In this document: in pieces, positions 44,271 to 53,639 of the stretch
Layout of the letters: each line of letters opens with the position of its first letter
Numbering within the stretch: the stretch's first letter is position 1
From: Chelativorans sp. AA-79
Lineage (GTDB): Bacteria > Pseudomonadota > Alphaproteobacteria > Rhizobiales > Rhizobiaceae
Assembly (NCBI RefSeq): GCF_029457495.1
Contig: NZ_CP120361.1
Location: 372,001 to 436,000, forward strand
Direction: 5' to 3'
Length of the DNA: 64,000 bases
Program-made: the position numbers and the translations under genes
The notes under the pieces: generated by a model
Told to the model about the DNA's origin: nothing
Seen by the model: the letters and a program-made list of their open reading frames with translations, nothing else
Databases searched by the model: none

Positions 44271-44609
44271 ATGAAACTCATTTCCCGCGCTCTGCTCGCC
44301 GCGCTCGCCGTTTCGATCGCCGCTGTTCCTATGGCGCAAGCGCGCGACAACGGGCCAAGACACAATCAGCACGACGTTCGGCCCGTAAAACCCCGAACCC
44401 ATCTGCCTCAACGCTACGAGAAGCCCCGGCACCATTGGGCGAAGGGACAACGGATTGCCGACTGGAAGCGCCGCACCGCTGTTCGCGACTGGCACCGCCA
44501 CGGCCTCAAGCGGCCCGGCCGGGGACAGCAGTGGGTGAAGATCGACAACGAATATCTTCTGATCAGCATCGCCACCGGCATTGTCGCAGGGATTGCGGCC
44601 GGTCGATAG
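44271..44609 (+). CDS. RcnB family periplasmic protein
   Basis: A 112-residue protein with a cleavable signal peptide (LLAALAVSIAAVPMAQA) and a His- and Arg-rich region, then the RcnB pattern: WAKGQRI, RDWHRHGLKRPGRGQQWVKIDNEYLLISIATGIV. E. coli RcnB affects nickel and cobalt export; related proteins are widespread, so the ligand here is uncertain. It stands alone with its own ribosome-binding site (AGAGGA). Confidence 0.82.
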   Translation: MKLISRALLAALAVSIAAVPMAQARDNGPRHNQHDVRPVKPRTHLPQRYEKPRHHWAKGQRIADWKRRTAVRDWHRHGLKRPGRGQQWVKIDNEYLLISIATGIVAGIAAGR

Positions 44610-44871
44610 CGCCCGGCGTCGCTAGAGGACCTACCCGGTTCGATCCGGGGCGGGCAGGTCCCCGGCCCGACGCGTGCTGTCGGATGTTGATTCTTCAGGG
44701 GATGTGGTATATGTGCGCGCCACGGCTGCCATGGGAGGTCCATGGCCCGCACTTAACAAAGAACGTGAATTCGCTCTTGCGCCTCCTTTGGAGACGCACT
44801 CATAAGGTGGTGAGATCACTGCCGGCGGGACGAGCGCTCTGACGCTTCGAGAAGAACAAGAGGATAGAAAG
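44610..44871 (+). promoter_or_regulatory. rplS upstream region
   Basis: 262 nt without a gene. Right after the RcnB gene, an inverted repeat GGACCT/AGGTCC spans 44627-44661 and may end that transcript. TTGATT at 44687-44692 and TATATG at 44708-44713, 15 nt apart, are a weak promoter candidate for rplS. The remaining 150 nt form a long leader, which could carry feedback control by L19, but I see no known leader structure. Confidence 0.35.
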
Positions 44872-45381
44872 ATGGACCTTATCCGTCAGCTTGAGGCCGA
44901 GCAGGCCCAGAAGATCGAAGCCAAGCGCACACTTCCCGAATTTTCGCCCGGCGACACGCTGCGCGTGCAGGTCCGCGTCACGGAGGGCAATCGCACCCGC
45001 GTGCAGGCCTTCGAGGGCGTCTGCATCGCCCGCTCCGGATCCGGCATGCACGAGAACTTCACGGTGCGCAAGATCTCCTACGGCGAGGGCGTGGAGCGTG
45101 TGTTCCCCGTCTATTCGCCGCTGGTCGAGGGCGTCGAGGTCGTTCGCCGCGGCAAGGTGCGCCGCGCCAAGCTCTACTACCTGCGTGACCGCCGCGGCAA
45201 ATCCGCCCGTATCGGCGAGAACACGGGCGCCCGCGCCCGCAAGCTGAACGACGCGGAGCGCGCGGCCGCCGCCCAGGAACGGGCACGTATCGAGGCCGAG
45301 AAAATCGCCGCCGCGGAGGCACTCGCCGCCGAGAAGGCGGCGGCCGAAGCTGCGGAAACCGCCGAGCCCAAGAGCGAATAA
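44872..45381 (+). CDS. rplS: 50S ribosomal protein L19
   Basis: A 169-residue L19. The core (residues 1-118) has [33 protein letters not shown] and [24 protein letters not shown]. The tail after 118 is an Ala/Glu-rich helix (about 50 residues) found in many alphaproteobacterial L19 proteins. Starts after an AGAGGATAG ribosome-binding site and ends before a terminator. Confidence 0.96.
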   Translation: MDLIRQLEAEQAQKIEAKRTLPEFSPGDTLRVQVRVTEGNRTRVQAFEGVCIARSGSGMHENFTVRKISYGEGVERVFPVYSPLVEGVEVVRRGKVRRAKLYYLRDRRGKSARIGENTGARARKLNDAERAAAAQERARIEAEKIAAAEALAAEKAAAEAAETAEPKSE

Positions 45382-45403
45382 GCCGGCGGATCCGCCGCGG
45401 ACT

Positions 45404-45432
45404 AAAAGGGGCGCCCTGGCGGTGCTCCTTTT
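45404..45432 (+). terminator. terminator after rplS
   Basis: AAAAGGGGCGCC (45404-45415) pairs with GGTGCTCCTTTT (45421-45432), with two G:U pairs, around a 5-nt loop. The 3' arm supplies the T-run. It lies 22 nt after the rplS stop. Confidence 0.75.
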
Positions 45433-45513
45433 ATCTATACCGTAATGGTGCCGGCAAGCAGAGGCCTGATCGCTTCCGGGAACCCGGTATAGCCGCGCCG
45501 CGTTGCAGGCGGC

Positions 45514-46008
45514 ATGGATGTGCTTCTCGAGGAATTTTCCATTCGCACGACGCTGCCTTGGCAGGTCATTGCGGTGCGGCTGCTTGCGGCCGTCATACTC
45601 GGCGGTATTCTGGGCTTTGAGCGTGAGCTTGCGGAGCGCCCTGCGGGTCTGAGAACGCACATGCTGGTGTGCCTGGCATCGGCCACCTTCGCCCTCGTCT
45701 CCATAGAAATCGTCTCGATGGCGGTTTTCGAAGACGAACAAGTGCGCGCGGATCCCATCCGGCTGGTGGAAGCGATCACGTCCGGCGTCGCATTCCTTGC
45801 CGCGGGCTTCATCATCTTCAAGCGTGGCGAGGTGCGCGGCCTCACCACCGGCGCCGGCATGTGGCTTGCCGCCGCCACGGGCATGGCGGCGGGCCTCGGA
45901 CTCTGGACCATTTCGTTGCTCTCTTGCCTTCTGGGAGCAATCGTGCTTGCCGTGCTCCGCCGGCTGGAAGTACGTTTCTCCCTCAAGAAGCCCCTTTCGG
46001 GGGAATAG
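45514..46008 (+). CDS. MgtC/SapB family membrane protein
   Basis: A 164-residue inner-membrane protein with about five helices. The MgtC core is visible: RLLAAVILGGILGFERELAERPAGLRTHMLVCLASATFALVS and GVAFLAAGFIIFKRGEVRGLTTGAGMWLAAATGMAAGLG. It lacks the longer C-terminal ACT-like domain of virulence MgtC. Members are linked to growth at low magnesium and to membrane potential. It stands alone between rplS and leuC. The 236 nt after it hold a 38-codon open frame (46065-46181) I do not accept as a gene. Confidence 0.85.
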   Translation: MDVLLEEFSIRTTLPWQVIAVRLLAAVILGGILGFERELAERPAGLRTHMLVCLASATFALVSIEIVSMAVFEDEQVRADPIRLVEAITSGVAFLAAGFIIFKRGEVRGLTTGAGMWLAAATGMAAGLGLWTISLLSCLLGAIVLAVLRRLEVRFSLKKPLSGE

Positions 46009-46244
46009 CGCCTCGGCAGCAGTGCAATTGCCCAAAAGTGCAAACGCTGGTAAATATCAGGGTCATGGAAAAGCTTTTCGGACATCCGGCCTATAAGGGC
46101 TTCGTTCTGCAGGACGTGAAGCGCCTGCCCGGCCGGTTTTTCGCGCGCATTTCCGGCGCGCTGCTGTGCCGGCTTCCTTGAACGGATAGACGCCGCCCCG
46201 ACGGGCTCCCGCATTTTCCTTCCGCTTTCCAGGACCTGAAGAAC

Positions 46245-47654
46245 ATGACCGCACCGCGCACGCTCTACGACAAGATTTTCGACGACCATCTGGTCGACCG
46301 TCAGGACGACGGTACCTGCCTTCTCTACATCGATCGTCACTTGGTGCACGAGGTGACGAGCCCGCAGGCCTTCGAGGGCCTGCGCATGGCCGGCCGCGCC
46401 GTGCGCCATCCCGAGAAGACGCTCGCCGTGGTCGATCATAACGTGCCCACCTCGCCCGACCGCAAGTTCGGTATCAAGAACGAGGAAAGCCGCATCCAGG
46501 TCGAGGCGCTGGCGAAGAACGCGATCGATTTCGGCATCGAATATTACAACGAGGCCGACCGCCGGCAGGGCATCGTGCACATCGTCGGGCCCGAGCAGGG
46601 CTTTACGCTTCCCGGCATGACGATCGTGTGCGGCGACAGCCACACCTCCACGCATGGGGCCTTCGGCGCGCTGGCGCACGGCATCGGCACGTCCGAAGTG
46701 GAGCATGTGCTGGCCACGCAGACGCTGATCCAGCGCAAGGCCAAGAACATGCTGGTTCAGGTGGATGGCAAACTGCCGGAAGGCGTGACTGCCAAGGACA
46801 TCATCCTTGCCATTATCGGCGAGATCGGCACGGCCGGCGGCACCGGCCATGTGATGGAATATGCCGGCGAGGCGATCCGCTCGCTCTCGATGGAAGGCCG
46901 CATGACGGTCTGCAATATGTCGATCGAAGGCGGGGCGCGCGCTGGCATGATTGCGCCGGACGAGACGACCTATGCCTATATCAAGGACCGCCCCCGCGCA
47001 CCCAGGGGCCGGGCGTGGGACATGGCGCGTGCCTATTGGGAGACGCTGCACACCGACGAAGGCGCCCATTTCGACCGCGTGGTGAAGCTCGATGCGGCGA
47101 ACCTGCCGCCGATCGTCACCTGGGGCTCTTCGCCCGAGGATGTGGTCGCCGTCACCAGCGTCGTCCCCGATCCCGATGCGATCGCCGATGAAACGAAACG
47201 CCTCTCCAAGAAGCGTGCGCTCGAATATATGGGCCTTGCGGCCGGCACGAAGATCACTGATATCGCACTGGACCGCGTCTTCATCGGCTCCTGCACCAAT
47301 GGCCGCATCGAGGATTTGCGCGCGGTGGCAAGGATTGCGGAAGGCCGCAAAGTGCATGAGCGGGTCAACGCCATGATCGTACCCGGTTCCGGTCTCGTGA
47401 AGGCACAAGCCGAAGCCGAGGGTCTCGACAAGATCTTCATAAAGGCGGGTTTCGATTGGCGCGAACCCGGCTGCTCCATGTGCCTTGCCATGAATGACGA
47501 TCGGCTGAAACCTGGCGAGCGCTGCGCTTCCACCTCAAACCGAAATTTCGAGGGCCGCCAGGGCTTCAAGGGCCGCACGCATCTGGTCTCGCCGGCCATG
47601 GCAGCGGCGGCTGCTATCGCCGGCCATTTCGTCGACATCCGGGAGTGGAGATAG
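46245..47654 (+). CDS. leuC: 3-isopropylmalate dehydratase large subunit
   Basis: A 469-residue aconitase-family subunit that isomerises isopropylmalate in leucine synthesis. The three 4Fe-4S ligands are in IGSCTNGR near 347 and EPGCSMC near 407-410. Substrate-site segments [12 protein letters not shown] and GGTGHVMEY are intact. The partner leuD is not in the window, which is normal in this order, where leuC and leuD are separated. A hairpin follows the stop. Confidence 0.97.
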   Translation: MTAPRTLYDKIFDDHLVDRQDDGTCLLYIDRHLVHEVTSPQAFEGLRMAGRAVRHPEKTLAVVDHNVPTSPDRKFGIKNEESRIQVEALAKNAIDFGIEYYNEADRRQGIVHIVGPEQGFTLPGMTIVCGDSHTSTHGAFGALAHGIGTSEVEHVLATQTLIQRKAKNMLVQVDGKLPEGVTAKDIILAIIGEIGTAGGTGHVMEYAGEAIRSLSMEGRMTVCNMSIEGGARAGMIAPDETTYAYIKDRPRAPRGRAWDMARAYWETLHTDEGAHFDRVVKLDAANLPPIVTWGSSPEDVVAVTSVVPDPDAIADETKRLSKKRALEYMGLAAGTKITDIALDRVFIGSCTNGRIEDLRAVARIAEGRKVHERVNAMIVPGSGLVKAQAEAEGLDKIFIKAGFDWREPGCSMCLAMNDDRLKPGERCASTSNRNFEGRQGFKGRTHLVSPAMAAAAAIAGHFVDIREWR

Positions 47655-47670
47655 AGGCGGCAGGCGCCAC

Positions 47671-47700
47671 CTTTGCCTCTCCCCTGCGGGAGAGGCAAAG
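47671..47700. repeat. 13-bp perfect inverted repeat between convergent leuC and rppH
   Basis: CTTTGCCTCTCCC (47671-47683), a 4-nt loop, and its exact complement (47688-47700). GCGC flanks both sides. No T-run, so it may act as a bidirectional terminator for the convergent genes. Its core, CTCTCCC...GGGAGAG, is a common intergenic palindrome in this bacterial order, so it may also be a small REP-like element. Confidence 0.7.
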
Positions 47701-47708
47701 GCGCACCA

Positions 47709-48224
47709 CTACTCCGCCAGGTGCCCGAACGCCGCAACCACCTCCTCATAGACTTGCCGTTTGAAGGGCACGACGAGCTTTGGAAGCTCGCGCATCGGCT
47801 TCCACGCCCAAGCATCGAATTCAGGCTCATGGTCACCCGGGGGCGGGTTGATGGCAATTTCGCTTTCCGCTCCCTCGAAACGAAAAGCGAACCATTTCTG
47901 CTTCTGCCCGCGATATCGGCCCTTGAGCGCCTTTCCAACCAAATGCTCGGGCAGGTCGTAGGTAATCCATCCCGGCGTCTCGGCAAGGAAGGAGACGGTG
48001 CGTATGCCTGTCTCCTCATAAAGCTCGCGGCGGGCCGCCGCGAGCGGATCCTCACCTTCGTCGATGCCGCCTTGCGGCATCTGCCACAGCATGGCGGCTC
48101 CTTCCATTTCGCTCGACCGCTCCATGATGCGCCGCCCGGCCCAGATGTTACCTGCTTCGTTGAGCACCATCACGCCCACGCAGGGCCTGTAGGGCAGGTC
48201 TTTCGCCCGGATTCCCTTTGCCAT
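47709..48224 (-). CDS. rppH: RNA pyrophosphohydrolase
   Basis: A 171-residue Nudix enzyme that removes pyrophosphate from the 5' end of mRNA to start decay. The opening [21 protein letters not shown] is typical, and the Nudix box is [19 protein letters not shown] near 58-78. [33 protein letters not shown] is the RppH-specific middle. It follows the polysaccharide deacetylase gene by 6 nt in the ctpA cluster. Confidence 0.95.
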   Translation of the reverse strand: MAKGIRAKDLPYRPCVGVMVLNEAGNIWAGRRIMERSSEMEGAAMLWQMPQGGIDEGEDPLAAARRELYEETGIRTVSFLAETPGWITYDLPEHLVGKALKGRYRGQKQKWFAFRFEGAESEIAINPPPGDHEPEFDAWAWKPMRELPKLVVPFKRQVYEEVVAAFGHLAE

Positions 48225-48230
48225 AGCCTC

Positions 48231-49403
48231 TCACCCCCGCTCCGGATCAACTGCGACCGCGGAAAGAGGCACAAGTTCGATGCCCCGCTTCCGCACTTCA
48301 CCGGCCCACGACGAAACCGCGTCCACGGTGGTTTCCAGCGCGGAGCCGGCACCAACGGCGAAGCCACGCGCCCGCGCGATCCGCTCCAGTTCGTCGAGCT
48401 TTTCCAGAATCGCCCCGCGATCCCGGTCCTGATCGATGACCTCGTCTGCAGAGGCAAACGGAACCCCTTTCGCAAGAGCCAGTTCCTCAGCGAGGCTCCG
48501 CGCCGATGTACCATCATCGAAATAGAGAAGCCCGCGGCGTCCGAGTTCCTCCATGAACGGGTTCATGGCACTCCGGTCTGCCGTGAAGCGTGCGCCCATA
48601 TGGTTCATCACGCCCGTATAATTGGTGATGCGTGACAGAACCCAGTGAAGATTTCGGGTGGTTTCCTCCGGTGCAGCACCCGTAAGCAAAGTGTGGCGGC
48701 CAAGATTGCTCGCTGGATATCCGAAGGGCTCCAGTGGCACCTGCATGACGATCTCGTGCCCCTCGCGACGTGCCGTCTGCATCCAGCGCATGAGGCTGTT
48801 GCCGAGCGGTGCGAAGCCGAGAGTGATTTCTGGCGGCAGCTTTTCGATGGCCTCGTTCGTACCGGTCTGCGAAATGCCGAGACCCCCGATCACGATGGCG
48901 ATGCGTGCGCCCTTGGCGCCCGACCAAGGCCGGGCATAGGCATCGAAAGGCCGAAGCCCATCGGCACCGCGCACCGGCAGCGGTCCGGCCTCTGCCTGTT
49001 CTATCAACGCGCGGTCGGGAAGATGGGCGATGCGCGGGTTCTGGCCGATCGTCGAGGGATCGCGGACGACAATGATGTTTCTGCTGGCAGCCGGCGAGGC
49101 TTCCGGATCGATGTGAACGATGGCGGCTTCGGGCACGGCGGGAGTGAGGCTTTGAGCCAGCGCCTCCTCCTTTTCGGCCTTCGATGCCGGATCGGCGGGC
49201 AGCTCTGCTGCCGGTTTCGATACAACGGATGGAGACGCAGGAAAGAACCGGTCCCACAGCAGGACCGTCCCGGAAACGCCCAGCACCGCTACGGCGCAGA
49301 TAGCGAGAAAAATGGCTCCCCTCGGCCGACGATGCTTGGATGCATCGCCCGACGGCCTCTCCTGACCAAGCGGCTCGTCGAGTTCATTGCGAGCAGGTTC
49401 CAT
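48231..49403 (-). CDS. divergent polysaccharide deacetylase family protein (YibQ-like)
   Basis: A 390-residue protein with an N-terminal cytoplasmic segment, one helix near 27-48 (GAIFLAICAVAVLGVSGTVLLW), a linker, and a C-terminal divergent NodB-like domain from about 155 (RIAIVIGGLGISQTGTNEAIEKLPPEITLGFAPLG, then MNHMGARFTADRSAM). The active-site metal ligands of true deacetylases are only partly kept. Position in the envC-ctpA operon indicates a role in the envelope. It lies 74 nt after ctpA. Confidence 0.88.
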   Translation of the reverse strand: MEPARNELDEPLGQERPSGDASKHRRPRGAIFLAICAVAVLGVSGTVLLWDRFFPASPSVVSKPAAELPADPASKAEKEEALAQSLTPAVPEAAIVHIDPEASPAASRNIIVVRDPSTIGQNPRIAHLPDRALIEQAEAGPLPVRGADGLRPFDAYARPWSGAKGARIAIVIGGLGISQTGTNEAIEKLPPEITLGFAPLGNSLMRWMQTARREGHEIVMQVPLEPFGYPASNLGRHTLLTGAAPEETTRNLHWVLSRITNYTGVMNHMGARFTADRSAMNPFMEELGRRGLLYFDDGTSARSLAEELALAKGVPFASADEVIDQDRDRGAILEKLDELERIARARGFAVGAGSALETTVDAVSSWAGEVRKRGIELVPLSAVAVDPERG

Positions 49404-49477
49404 GCGCTCCCGCGTTCACCCCGAATCGTCGCTGGCCAAGCAGTGCGGCGCATCCCGCGAGGGATGCGCCGCTTCTC

Positions 49478-50806
49478 TTACTGCTGATTCATGACCGCCT
49501 TGTCGGAGCTTGGCGGAAAGGCCGGATCCTTCTTTACGCCGCGCAGGAGGTCGAGCGCATAGGCAAGCTGCAGGTCCTCGGCAGGATCCTGCGGCACGTA
49601 GGCGATCGAGCCGGAGCCCTCGTCGTCCTCTGCCTCGCCTCGGATATGGCCGCGCAGCTCCGATTCGCCGCGCGACAGATCGGCGCCTTGCAGATCCTCC
49701 GGCAGCGGCTGATCGACCTTGATATCCGGCGTGATGCCCTTGCCCTGGATCGACTGGCCGGACGGCGTGTAGTAGAGCGCCGTCGTCAGCCGCAGCGCGC
49801 CGTTCTCGCCGAGCGGAATGATCGTCTGGACCGAGCCCTTGCCGAAAGACCGGGTTCCGACGAGCGTGGCGCGGCGATGGTCCTGCAGGGCGCCGGCAAC
49901 GATCTCCGAAGCGCTGGCCGAGCCACCATTGATAAGCACAACCAGCGGCTTCCCGTCCGTAAGGTCACCGGCCTGGGCGCTGAACCGGGAGATATCCCTG
50001 GATTCGCGGCCTCGGGTCGAAACGACCTCGCCGCGCTCCAGGAACGCGTCGGAAACATTCACTGCCTGATCGAGCAAACCGCCGGGGTTGAGACGAAGAT
50101 CGAGAACATAGCCCTTCAGCTCATCGTCGGGCACCTCTTTACGGATGTCATCGATCGCCTGGCGCAGATCGTCCGTCGTCTTCTCCGTGAAGGATGTGAT
50201 CTTGAGATAGCCCACATCGCCCTCGACACGGTATTTGACTGCCTTCACCTTGATGGTGTCGCGGATGATCGTGAAGCTCAGCGGCTTATTCTGGCCCTCG
50301 CGAAGGACTGTGAGCTCGATGGGCGTGTTGACGAGACCGCGCATCTTGTCGACGGCATCGTTCAGCGTCATACCACGAACTTCCTCGCCATCGATCTTCT
50401 CGATCAGATCGCCGGCAAGGATGCCGGCACGCGCTGCCGGCGTGTCGTCGATCGGCGAAACCACCTTGACGAGCTCGTTCTCCATCGTCACCTCGATGCC
50501 GAGGCCTCCGAATTCTCCCTTCGTCTGCACGCGCATGTCCTGCGCTGCGTCGGCATTGAGATAGGAGGAGTGCGGATCAAGCGATGTGAGCATGCCGTTG
50601 ATGGCGCTCTCCACGAGCTGCTTGTCGTCCGGCGGCGTCACATATTGTGCACGCACCCGCTCGAAGATGTCGCCGAAGATAGCGAGCTGCCGGTAGGTTT
50701 CGGTGTCCGCAGCATTGGCTGCCGTGCCATTCGTGCCGTAGACGAGGCTCACGGCAGAAGCGCCCATCAGCGCGCCGGCGAACAAGAGCGACAATTTACG
50801 AATCAT
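49478..50806 (-). CDS. ctpA: carboxy-terminal processing peptidase, S41 family
   Basis: A 442-residue exported serine protease. Signal peptide to about residue 30, PDZ domain near 90-175 (GLGIEVTMENELVKVVSPIDDTPAARAGILAGDLIEKIDG), and the catalytic pair Ser in NGGSASASEIVAGAL near 317 with Lys in RSFGKGSVQTIIPL near 342. In relatives CtpA trims periplasmic proteins and murein hydrolases. Its start overlaps the envC-like gene by 11 nt. Confidence 0.94.
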   Translation of the reverse strand: MIRKLSLLFAGALMGASAVSLVYGTNGTAANAADTETYRQLAIFGDIFERVRAQYVTPPDDKQLVESAINGMLTSLDPHSSYLNADAAQDMRVQTKGEFGGLGIEVTMENELVKVVSPIDDTPAARAGILAGDLIEKIDGEEVRGMTLNDAVDKMRGLVNTPIELTVLREGQNKPLSFTIIRDTIKVKAVKYRVEGDVGYLKITSFTEKTTDDLRQAIDDIRKEVPDDELKGYVLDLRLNPGGLLDQAVNVSDAFLERGEVVSTRGRESRDISRFSAQAGDLTDGKPLVVLINGGSASASEIVAGALQDHRRATLVGTRSFGKGSVQTIIPLGENGALRLTTALYYTPSGQSIQGKGITPDIKVDQPLPEDLQGADLSRGESELRGHIRGEAEDDEGSGSIAYVPQDPAEDLQLAYALDLLRGVKKDPAFPPSSDKAVMNQQ

Positions 50807-52073
50807 TTCCCGTCCTTCCAGAGAGTTCCCGAGCCCACCAGAGCTTCGGGTCTATGGGTTTCCCGTCTTTCCTGAATTCTACATATAGTTCCGGCACGGC
50901 ACCATCCAAAGTTGAAGCCGCAATACTCGCCAACCGCGCCTCGCCCATCATGCCAACCGGCTCTCCAGCCAGGACCGACTGTCCCAGCGAGACGTTGAGC
51001 CGGTCCATTCCTGCCAGCACAATATGATAGCCGTCGCCGGGGTTCAGTATCAATAGCTGACCGTATGACCGGAACGGTCCCGCATAAAGCACCATCCCAT
51101 CCACTGGAGCCGTAACGATTGCGCCCGATTGTGTCCTTAGAATGTCGCCCTTGAGGCTGCCGCCCGTTCCGTCATCCTCTCCGAAGTGCTTTGCGAACTC
51201 ACCCGAAACAGGGAGCGGGACGAGACCCGCCCGCTCTGCAAAAGGCAGTGCCTCGGAGAGCAGGTTTTCGCCGGTCTGTCGCTTCGCCTCGAGAATCCTG
51301 CGCAAGGATTCGATTTCCTTCTCGAGAGACGATATCAGCTCCTGGAGGCTTGTTGCGCGATCCGCAAGTGCAGACGCCTGTTCGCGCTCGGCTTTCATCT
51401 GCGCTTCCGCGTTCGCCTGCATGCGGCCTTTCTCGGCCAGAAGCAGCGTCAACCGCTCCTTCTCCTCCGCATGCTCCGTCCTCTTGGCCTGAAGCCGCTC
51501 CTGCTCGGCGGTGATCGAGGTCTTCACCCGGGTCAGTGCGTCAAGGTCGGCGACGAGAAGTTCCGTCTCCGAGCGCAGCTCCGGCACCACGGCGCCGAGC
51601 AGAATGGCGCTACGCACGGAAGCCAACGCGTCCTCGGGTCGCACCAGAAGCGCCGGCGGCGGGTTGAGACCCATGCGTTGCAAGGCACCCAGCACTTCGG
51701 CCAAGGTCCCACGGCGGCTGGCAAGCGAAACCCGGATCTCCTGCTCCTGAGCTCCGAGATCCCGCAGCCGCCCCTGGATTTCAGCAACATCCTCGCCCAG
51801 CTTGCGCTCCGTCTTCACAGCCTGGATGAGCGCGGTCGTCAGCGCCGCACTGTCATCCTTGATAGCGGCGATCTCGGCGGCGATCTCGGCCTGCCGCTTC
51901 TCCGAAAGTGCTATTTGCTGGGAGAGCTGGCGATATTTCTCCACGCTCTCGTTCTGCTTCAGTTCGAGACTATCCACGGTCTGCGAAAGGGCGGGGGCGG
52001 CAAAAAGGCCAGCCAGCGCGAAAGCCGCCAGGAGCAGGGCTCGTCCAAGATGGCCGACCTGTGGCACCTTCAC
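50796..52073 (-). CDS. EnvC-like murein hydrolase activator (degenerate M23 peptidase)
   Basis: A 425-residue periplasmic protein: signal peptide, a long coiled coil (residues about 35-265, rich in Glu, Lys, Leu and Ala), and a C-terminal LytM domain. In the LytM domain the zinc ligands are lost: the usual HxGxD reads LKGDI and the final HxH reads HIVL. That is the mark of EnvC-type activators, which switch on amidases at the septum rather than cut peptidoglycan. It is first in the envC-ctpA-deacetylase-rppH group. Confidence 0.88.
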   Translation of the reverse strand: MKVPQVGHLGRALLLAAFALAGLFAAPALSQTVDSLELKQNESVEKYRQLSQQIALSEKRQAEIAAEIAAIKDDSAALTTALIQAVKTERKLGEDVAEIQGRLRDLGAQEQEIRVSLASRRGTLAEVLGALQRMGLNPPPALLVRPEDALASVRSAILLGAVVPELRSETELLVADLDALTRVKTSITAEQERLQAKRTEHAEEKERLTLLLAEKGRMQANAEAQMKAEREQASALADRATSLQELISSLEKEIESLRRILEAKRQTGENLLSEALPFAERAGLVPLPVSGEFAKHFGEDDGTGGSLKGDILRTQSGAIVTAPVDGMVLYAGPFRSYGQLLILNPGDGYHIVLAGMDRLNVSLGQSVLAGEPVGMMGEARLASIAASTLDGAVPELYVEFRKDGKPIDPKLWWARELSGRTGNDS

Positions 52074-52348
52074 CTCTCCGTCACAAGAATTCTCTCGCGC
52101 TAGCCTAGGAATAGATCGTTAACGAAGCATCAACCATGGTCGGTGCCCCGGTTCAATCGTGCAACCCTCCCAGGGTAAAATTATGCGGGCGGCATGCCTT
52201 CCATGCCACACCTAGGGCACCAGATTTCAGTTGGTAGCATCCTGCAGGCGCACCTGTTGCGTTTCGGCGCCAGGTGGAATTTCCCGCATAAATGCGGAAA
52301 ACGAGAAGAGAGAGCGTCCTTTGTGCGCCCAAATGGACACGCGGCGCT

Positions 52349-52834
52349 CTAGTCGCGGTGATAAGGATGGCCCGAAAGAATGGTCACCGCGCGGTAGAGC
52401 TGTTCGGCCAGCATGACACGCACGAGCTGGTGTGGCCATGTCTGTGCGCCGAAGGCGATGCTGAGGTCGGCCTTCGCGCCGAGGCTCTCGTCGTGACCAT
52501 CCGGACCGCCGATGGCAAGGGTGAGCTGCCGGGCTCCGGCATCGCGGAAGGAGGCAATCCTGTCGCCGATCTCCCTGGAGGAGAAATTCTTCCCATGCTC
52601 ATCGAGCAGGATCAGAACGCCGCCCTCGGCAAGGTCAAAAAGCTTGCGCCCTTCCTCCTTCCTTCGTTCGGCGGCTGTCTTGGCCCGACTTTCGGGATTC
52701 TCGGAAACACCGGAAAATTCCAGGCCCACGGCCGGGCCGGCCTTCGCCAGGCGCTGGAAATAGCGTTCGGCAAGCTCCCGCTCCGGGCCGGCCTTCATGC
52801 GGCCGATGGCATGGACGATGGTACGGATTGGAAT
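52349..52834 (-). CDS. rlmH: 23S rRNA (pseudouridine-1915-N3)-methyltransferase RlmH
   Basis: A SPOUT methyltransferase acting on helix 69 of the large subunit RNA. The SAM-knot segments are VLILLDEHGKNFSSREIG and LTLAIGGPDGHD, with WPHQLVRVMLAEQLYRAVTILSGHPYH at the end. The conserved first strand (here IPIRTIVHAIGRMKAG) lies upstream of the first in-frame ATG (52796-52798). Between the preceding in-frame TGA and that ATG there is no ATG, GTG or TTG. I place the start at ATT 52832-52834, giving 161 residues, the family length. Starting at the ATG would remove strand one of the fold. Confidence 0.85.
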   Translation of the reverse strand: MPIRTIVHAIGRMKAGPERELAERYFQRLAKAGPAVGLEFSGVSENPESRAKTAAERRKEEGRKLFDLAEGGVLILLDEHGKNFSSREIGDRIASFRDAGARQLTLAIGGPDGHDESLGAKADLSIAFGAQTWPHQLVRVMLAEQLYRAVTILSGHPYHRD

Positions 52835-53056
52835 CCCCGCTTGGTTTCATCCGCCGCCGGCATTCCCGCACACGGCCGAGGGCAACAGACAGCCGGTTCC
52901 GGCGATCACCGGGCTCAAAAAACACCAGCGATCCGACAAGCGAATCAGGATCGCCCCCAGAGCCCGTCGGTCCGCCTGGTCCGCTGCCGCGACCTTATTG
53001 TTCCGGAGACCTGATCACGGCTTCCGGCCAGTCCTGCCTCAAGCCGCGAACGGCTC

Positions 53057-53431
53057 CTAATGAAGCGTCTCGTCCTCCAGGTCCGGAGCCTGCCACATCT
53101 TCTCGATGTTGTAGAACTCACGGACCTCCGGGCGAAACACATGAACGATAATGTCGCCCGCGTCGATCAACACCCAGTCGGCGCCCGACAGGCCTTCCAC
53201 CCGCGCATTGCCGAAACCGGCATCCTTCATGGCGCGGATAAGGTGCTCCGATACGGCCGCTACATGACGGTGCGACCGGCCGGAGGCTACGATCATGTAG
53301 TCCGCCAGCGGAGACTTGCCCTGAATGTCGATGGAAACGATATCTTCCGCTTTCGAGTCTTCCAGACTCTGGAGCGCTGCTTCTAAGGCGCGTGACAGGC
53401 TCTCTTCGCGTGTCCCGGCCGGCGAAGGCAA
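53057..53431 (-). CDS. rsfS: ribosomal silencing factor RsfS
   Basis: A 124-residue Iojap/RsfS protein that binds L14 and blocks subunit joining in starvation. The core is LEDSKAEDIVSIDIQGKSPLADYMIVASGRSHRHVAA, then ADWVLIDAGDIIVHVFRPEVREFYNIEKMW. There is no ATG near the family start; TTG at 53429-53431 has AGGAAGG 8 nt upstream and gives a normal length. It lies between nadD and rlmH, as in most alphaproteobacteria. Confidence 0.9.
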   Translation of the reverse strand: MPSPAGTREESLSRALEAALQSLEDSKAEDIVSIDIQGKSPLADYMIVASGRSHRHVAAVSEHLIRAMKDAGFGNARVEGLSGADWVLIDAGDIIVHVFRPEVREFYNIEKMWQAPDLEDETLH

Positions 53432-53639
53432 GATGGCTGCCTTCCTCTGAAGTGCTGTTCTCAGTGTCTTTCCTTTCCAATAAGAACAACGAAATCGCGC
53501 AGCACATACTGCACGATAACCTATAGATAGGCAGACAAGCTTGTCAGTTTCAAGACAAGTTCTCCTTCTCGTGAGGGAAAGGCGTCGGTAGAAGGGGCGT
53601 TCCCTGCCGCTTCCGCTCGGCTCTGCCGCGGACATGTGC

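Noticed and set aside
46065..46181. 38-codon frame MEKLFGHPAYKGF... before leuC
   Set aside because: No good ribosome-binding site, no leucine codon run of a leader peptide, and no recognisable family. It may be a gene, but I cannot support it.
45435..47408. Open frame of 657 codons on the minus strand
   Set aside because: Antisense to MgtC-like and leuC genes. No domain, biased composition.
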